From positions 186,001 through 250,000 of the forward strand of contig NZ_JBBODF010000001.1 of NCBI RefSeq assembly GCF_038002825.1: a stretch of DNA of 64,000 nucleotides. Direction: 5' to 3'. The position numbers were made by a program, and so were the translations under genes. The notes below the pieces were generated by a model that was not told the DNA's origin, made no database searches, and saw only the letters and a program-made list of their open reading frames with translations. Below are positions 62,624-64,000 of this stretch, one piece after another (the first letter of the stretch is position 1; each line of letters opens with the position of its first letter). The DNA comes from Paenibacillus sp. FSL H8-0048. GTDB lineage: Bacteria > Bacillota > Bacilli > Paenibacillales > Paenibacillaceae.

Positions 62624-64000
62624 ATGGAACCATTGATCTGGGTCATTATCGTTCTCGTTGTAGCTGCAGCATTCTTTGGATTCGGTTATTTTATTCGTAA
62701 ATCCCTTGCAGAAGCTAAGATTTCCAGCGCAGAGAAAGAAGCCGTAGTCATCGTGGAGAACGCGAAGAAAGAGGCGGAGGCGCTGAAGAAGGAAACGGTA
62801 CTCGAAGCTAAGGACGAAGTTCATAGAATCCGTACCGAAGCTGAGAAAGAAACTCGTGAACGTCGGAATGAAATCCAACGGCAAGAGCGACGTTTGCTGC
62901 AAAAGGAAGAATCGCTGGATAAAAAAATGGAATCGCTTGAACGAAAAGAAGAACAAGTAGCTAACAAAGAGAAACGAATTGATGAAACCCAACAGCAAAT
63001 TGATGTGATTTACAAGAATCAGGTTACTGAACTGGAGCGTATCTCCAATCTGAGCATCGATGATGCCAGAAGTATCATTCTCAGCAATGTAGAACAGGAA
63101 GTTCGCCATGAAACTGCTCAGATGATCAAGGAAATCGAACAGCAGGCTAAGGAAGAAGCGGACAAGAAAGCCCGTGAGATTATCACCTTGGCGATTCAAC
63201 GCTGTGCGGCTGATCATGTGGCGGAAACTACGGTATCTGTCGTTACCTTGCCGAATGAAGAGATGAAGGGCCGGATTATCGGTCGTGAAGGCCGGAATAT
63301 CCGTGCGCTGGAGACTCTGACCGGGATTGATCTTATTATTGATGATACGCCGGAAGCGGTTATTCTGTCAGGATTTGATCCGATCCGCCGCGAAGTGGCC
63401 CGTACGGCACTCGAGAAGCTGGTGGCAGACGGACGTATCCATCCTGCACGTATTGAAGAAATGGTGGAGAAATCCCGCAAAGAAGTGGATGAACGGATTC
63501 GCGAATACGGTGAACAAGCTACCTTCGAGGTTGGCGTTCACGGTCTGCACCCGGATCTGATCAAAATTCTGGGCCGCCTGAAATTCCGCACGAGCTACGG
63601 TCAAAACGTACTGAAGCACTCCATGGAGGTTGCTTATTTGACTGGACTTATGGCCGGTGAGCTTGGGGAAGACATCGTGCTTGCAAAACGTGCCGGACTG
63701 CTGCATGATATCGGCAAAGCGCTTGATCATGAAGTGGAAGGTTCGCATGTTGAAATCGGCGTCGAACTGGCGAAGAAGTACAAGGAACATCCGGTGGTTA
63801 TCAACAGTATCGCGTCCCATCATGGAGATTGCGAGGCTACCTCGGTTATTGCTATGCTGGTTGGAGCTGCTGACGCTTTGTCGGCTGCCCGTCCGGGTGC
63901 ACGCCGTGAGACCCTGGAAACGTACATCAAACGTCTGGAGAAGCTGGAGGAAATTTCGGAGTCCTTCGAGGGTGTCGAGAAATCCTATGCCATTCAGGCG
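62624..64000 (+). CDS. rny: Ribonuclease Y (3' truncated by window end)
   Basis: 459 codons are visible and the frame is still open at the last base; the family length is about 510-520. An N-terminal membrane anchor (about residues 4-24) is followed by a long charged coiled coil (about 30-200), a KH domain ([17 protein letters not shown] near 210) and an HD domain with [13 protein letters not shown], the divalent-metal site. It is the main endonuclease that starts mRNA decay in Bacillota and belongs to the same machinery as RNase J and PNPase encoded in this window. The ATG at 62624 follows AGGAGGTGA. Confidence 0.96.
   Translation, partial: MEPLIWVIIVLVVAAAFFGFGYFIRKSLAEAKISSAEKEAVVIVENAKKEAEALKKETVLEAKDEVHRIRTEAEKETRERRNEIQRQERRLLQKEESLDKKMESLERKEEQVANKEKRIDETQQQIDVIYKNQVTELERISNLSIDDARSIILSNVEQEVRHETAQMIKEIEQQAKEEADKKAREIITLAIQRCAADHVAETTVSVVTLPNEEMKGRIIGREGRNIRALETLTGIDLIIDDTPEAVILSGFDPIRREVARTALEKLVADGRIHPARIEEMVEKSRKEVDERIREYGEQATFEVGVHGLHPDLIKILGRLKFRTSYGQNVLKHSMEVAYLTGLMAGELGEDIVLAKRAGLLHDIGKALDHEVEGSHVEIGVELAKKYKEHPVVINSIASHHGDCEATSVIAMLVGAADALSAARPGARRETLETYIKRLEKLEEISESFEGVEKSYAIQA

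Overview
The window is a contiguous piece of a Bacillota chromosome, most probably Paenibacillus. The signs are AGGAGG-type ribosome binding sites, many TTG and GTG starts, a Bacillus-like order of housekeeping blocks, sporulation genes (dpaAB, spoIIIE, sleB, ylxY-type deacetylase) and a flagellar/chemotaxis operon end. Nearly everything is on the plus strand. The only well-supported minus-strand locus is at 48.2-50.2 kb. I saw no rRNA, tRNA, CRISPR array, prophage or insertion sequence.

Layout. (1) 1-8.8 kb: the 3' end of the fla/che operon, with cheB (5' truncated), cheA, cheW, cheC, cheD, a small membrane protein, sigD, a FapA/DUF342 protein and three small lineage-type proteins, one of them SwrB-like. 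(2) 8.8-22.1 kb: rpsB, tsf, pyrH, frr, uppS, cdsA, dxr, rseP, proS, polC, covering translation, UMP, undecaprenyl-PP, CDP-DAG, MEP pathway, intramembrane proteolysis and replication. (3) 22.1-33.2 kb: rimP-nusA-ylxR-ylxQ-infB-rbfA-nrnA-truB-ribF, then rpsO and pnp with their own promoters and leaders. (4) 33.4-40.2 kb: YlxY-like deacetylase, M16 peptidase, dut, dipicolinate synthase dpaAB, dapG and dapA, which link lysine/DAP synthesis with spore dipicolinate. (5) 40.2-48.2 kb: RNase J, an ECF sigma/anti-sigma pair, tepA, ylzJ, spoIIIE. (6) 48.2-51.2 kb: an iron-type accessory locus on the minus strand and divergent sleB. (7) 51.3-64 kb: the ymfF-ymfH-ymfI-ymfJ-ymfK-ymfM block, a 53-residue membrane protein, a YajQ-type protein, pgsA, cinA, recA, recX and a 3'-truncated rny.

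The most unusual locus is at 48217-50196. An AraC-family regulator runs without a stop codon into a siderophore-binding lipoprotein that keeps its own signal peptide and ribosome binding site. It also keeps its own promoter, whose spacer is a perfect 7-1-7 Fur operator that is itself translated in the joined frame. A second promoter with a near-match Fur operator in its spacer lies in front of the whole unit. This looks like an iron-controlled sensor/transport locus that can make two nested products.

Other points: a 12-bp hairpin at the predicted 5' end of the pnp mRNA, an archaeal-type ProRS at the usual proS position, a short EF-Ts, an RNase J with intact active site at the locus where B. 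subtilis carries RNase J2, a dap/dpa cluster without asd, and sporulation-type promoters (sigma-G for sleB, sigma-K-like for dpaA).
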